A stretch of DNA of 13,602 nucleotides from Actinomycetota bacterium (lineage in GTDB: Bacteria > Actinomycetota > Thermoleophilia > Gaiellales > F1-60-MAGs149), in NCBI GenBank assembly GCA_947481755.1, contig CANKHS010000024.1:1-13602 (forward strand). The letters run 5' to 3'. Of this stretch, positions 13,096-13,602 are shown piece after piece (position 1 is the stretch's first letter; every line of letters starts with the position of its first letter). Below the pieces are notes generated by a model that worked only from the letters and a program-made list of their open reading frames with translations, did not search any database and was not told where the DNA came from. A program made the position numbers and the translations under genes.

Positions 13096-13138
13096 CCGTT
13101 ACCGAATCTTTACGACTTATTACTTGCCATAACCGAAT
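13096..13138. repeat. Two 12-bp near-identical direct repeats upstream of the Lrp gene
   Basis: CCGTTACCGAAT (13096-13107) and CCATAACCGAAT (13127-13138) match at 10 of 12 bases with an offset of 31 bases, about three helical turns. They lie just upstream of the Lrp ATG and flank the -35 of the divergent promoter-like element. This spacing fits the way Lrp octamers wrap DNA, so they are candidate operator half-sites. Confidence 0.4.
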
Positions 13139-13153
13139 ATCCTCTGGTAGTGT
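13124..13153 (+). promoter_or_regulatory. Promoter-like element upstream of the small open frame
   Basis: TTGCCA (13124-13129), 18-base spacer, TAGTGT (13148-13153). The -35 hexamer resembles that of the moeB promoter (TTGCCG, also with an 18-base spacer). A transcript would start near 13160 and run through the 41-codon frame and the hairpin at 13368. Confidence 0.4.
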
Positions 13154-13201
13154 AGAGGAACGACGTAGGGAATACCACCCCCGTGAACCAGGATCCTCAT
13201 C

Positions 13202-13327
13202 ATGCAGCCCTTCGCAGCCCTAGCCCTTCTTCATAGTCGCCCGAACGCCGAGCAGCTCGTTAACCACGAGCGCCCCGCGATTCAGGTGCGCACCCGCCGC
13301 TTCGCTCTCCGCTCGAAGCGCGTCTAA
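13202..13327 (+). CDS. Possible small basic protein of 41 residues, unrecognised
   Basis: ATG 13202 opens a 41-codon frame ending TAA 13327. The peptide starts MQPFAALALLHSRPNAEQLV and has a strongly basic C-terminal third (VRTRRFALRSKRV). Third codon positions are mostly G or C, as in the surrounding genes. A modest AGGA lies nine bases before the ATG. A promoter-like element lies upstream and a terminator-like hairpin about 40 bases downstream, so the frame sits within what looks like one short transcription unit. I do not recognise the peptide. It may be a real small protein, the leader of a regulatory RNA, or chance; it is divergent from the Lrp gene. Confidence 0.35.
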   Translation: MQPFAALALLHSRPNAEQLVNHERPAIQVRTRRFALRSKRV

Positions 13328-13331
13328 CTCA

Positions 13332-13363
13332 CTTTTCTCTCCACCCTCCTCTCCTCTCCTCTC
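13332..13363 (+). other. 32-base pyrimidine tract containing three CTCCT tandem units
   Basis: All bases but one (A at 13343) are C or T. From 13346 it reads (CTCCT)x3 then CTC. Transcribed from the plus strand it would be a C/U-rich, G-free, unstructured RNA just before the hairpin, resembling a Rho-loading site, and it is complementary to GGAGG-type ribosome-binding sites. Confidence 0.5.
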
Positions 13364-13367
13364 GTCT

Positions 13368-13390
13368 CGGCCCCGTCATCGACGGGGCCG
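13368..13390 (+). terminator. Terminator-like hairpin, 10-bp perfect GC-rich stem
   Basis: CGGCCCCGTC (13368-13377), three-base loop ATC, and the exact complement GACGGGGCCG (13381-13390). No true T-run follows; the downstream sequence is only moderately T-rich (GTTTTCTTGTT from 13408). Such hairpins without a U-tract are common in high-GC bacteria. It is probably the end of the short transcript that starts near 13160. Confidence 0.6.
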
Positions 13391-13486
13391 AACGTATTTC
13401 TGGGGTCGTTTTCTTGTTGCCAGTAGGCAGCTAGCCCACCGAGCAGGATCCACGAACCGCGCCGCATCGCGCCGTGAACGACCACA
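13391..13486. other. Intergenic stretch with no recognised feature
   Basis: Between the hairpin and the large inverted repeat I see no convincing reading frame, RNA gene or promoter. The open frame on the minus strand at 13376-13582 is mostly made of the repeat and is not believed. Confidence 0.4.
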
Positions 13487-13585
13487 ACAGTGTCCAGAAG
13501 GGGTCAGGCACGATCTGGACATTTCCTGCCGAGCTAGCTCGTCTATCAAATGTCCAGATCGTGCCTGACCCCTTCTGGACACTGT
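13487..13585. repeat. 99-bp REPIN-like element: two perfect 38-bp inverted arms, each with its own internal palindrome
   Basis: Arm 1 (13487-13524) and arm 2 (13548-13585) are exact reverse complements over 38 bases, separated by 23 bases. Each arm is itself palindromic at its ends: TGTCCAGA (13491-13498) pairs with TCTGGACA (13514-13521), and likewise 13551-13558 with 13574-13581, around a core GGGGTCAGGCACG or its complement. The spacer holds a further palindrome GAGCTAGCTC (13531-13540). The nested layout matches REP doublets (REPINs) moved by RAYT transposases; the GTCAGGCAC/GTGCCTGAC core resembles dispersed repeats I recall from other bacteria, which is not verified here. Alternatively it is simply a strong bidirectional terminator. 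Confidence 0.7.
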
Positions 13586-13602
13586 GGCGCTTTGTGGACA
13601 GT

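Noticed and set aside
13376..13582. Minus-strand 68-codon frame at the right end
   Set aside because: Much of it lies within the inverted repeat and its spacer, with no start signal or family resemblance.
13487..13585. CRISPR array or integron attachment site
   Set aside because: There is one inverted pair, not a series of direct repeats with unique spacers, and no integrase or cas gene is present.

Overview
The window is a densely packed, GC-rich bacterial chromosome segment with frequent GTG starts, many stop/start overlaps and several likely leaderless promoters (TANNNT six or seven bases before a start codon). The thiocarboxylate-carrier cysteine pathway (CysO/CysM/Mec), the KGGVAKT-type ParA and the leaderless starts point to Actinomycetota, perhaps a deep lineage such as Thermoleophilia. 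That placement is an inference; a related high-GC phylum such as Chloroflexota is not excluded.

Layout. (1) 1-1410, minus: a ParA-type ATPase overlaps by 11 bases the 5' part of ftsZ, whose GTPase domain is preceded by an unusual ~100-residue tail; ftsZ runs off the left edge. (2) 1489-3340, plus: a translationally coupled trio of NudC-type NADH pyrophosphatase, a degenerate metallo-beta-lactamase-like protein and a DUF2256-DUF3253 zinc-ribbon protein. (3) 3337-4491, minus: an M24 aminopeptidase-fold hydrolase, divergent across 49 bases from a YtcJ-type amidohydrolase and an overlapping MFS transporter (4541-7383, plus). (4) 7391-9598, minus: a membrane-anchored repeat (TPR-like) protein followed by a primary-type sigma-70 factor with its own promoter. 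(5) 9755-12594, plus: the most distinctive block, a sulfur-relay cysteine biosynthesis operon: an E1-like MoeB with an N-terminal rhodanese domain, a single polypeptide that fuses the ubiquitin-like sulfur carrier CysO to the cysteine synthase CysM, and a JAMM protease (Mec). (6) 12599-13090, minus: an Lrp/AsnC regulator convergent with that operon. (7) 13091-13602: a non-coding-rich tail with a promoter-like element, a possible 41-codon basic peptide, a C/U-rich tract, a terminator-like hairpin and a 99-base REPIN-like inverted repeat.

How region 5 should work, from the M. tuberculosis paradigm: the E1-like enzyme adenylates the C-terminal GlyGly of CysO and its rhodanese domain supplies sulfur to make the thiocarboxylate; CysM joins it to O-phosphoserine; Mec cuts cysteine off the GlyGly end. 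Here the GlyGly is internal, followed by Ser and then CysM. The carrier must therefore be released by proteolysis, plausibly by Mec itself much as deubiquitinases mature ubiquitin precursors, or the pathway works differently. This is the best candidate in the window for an undescribed mechanism.
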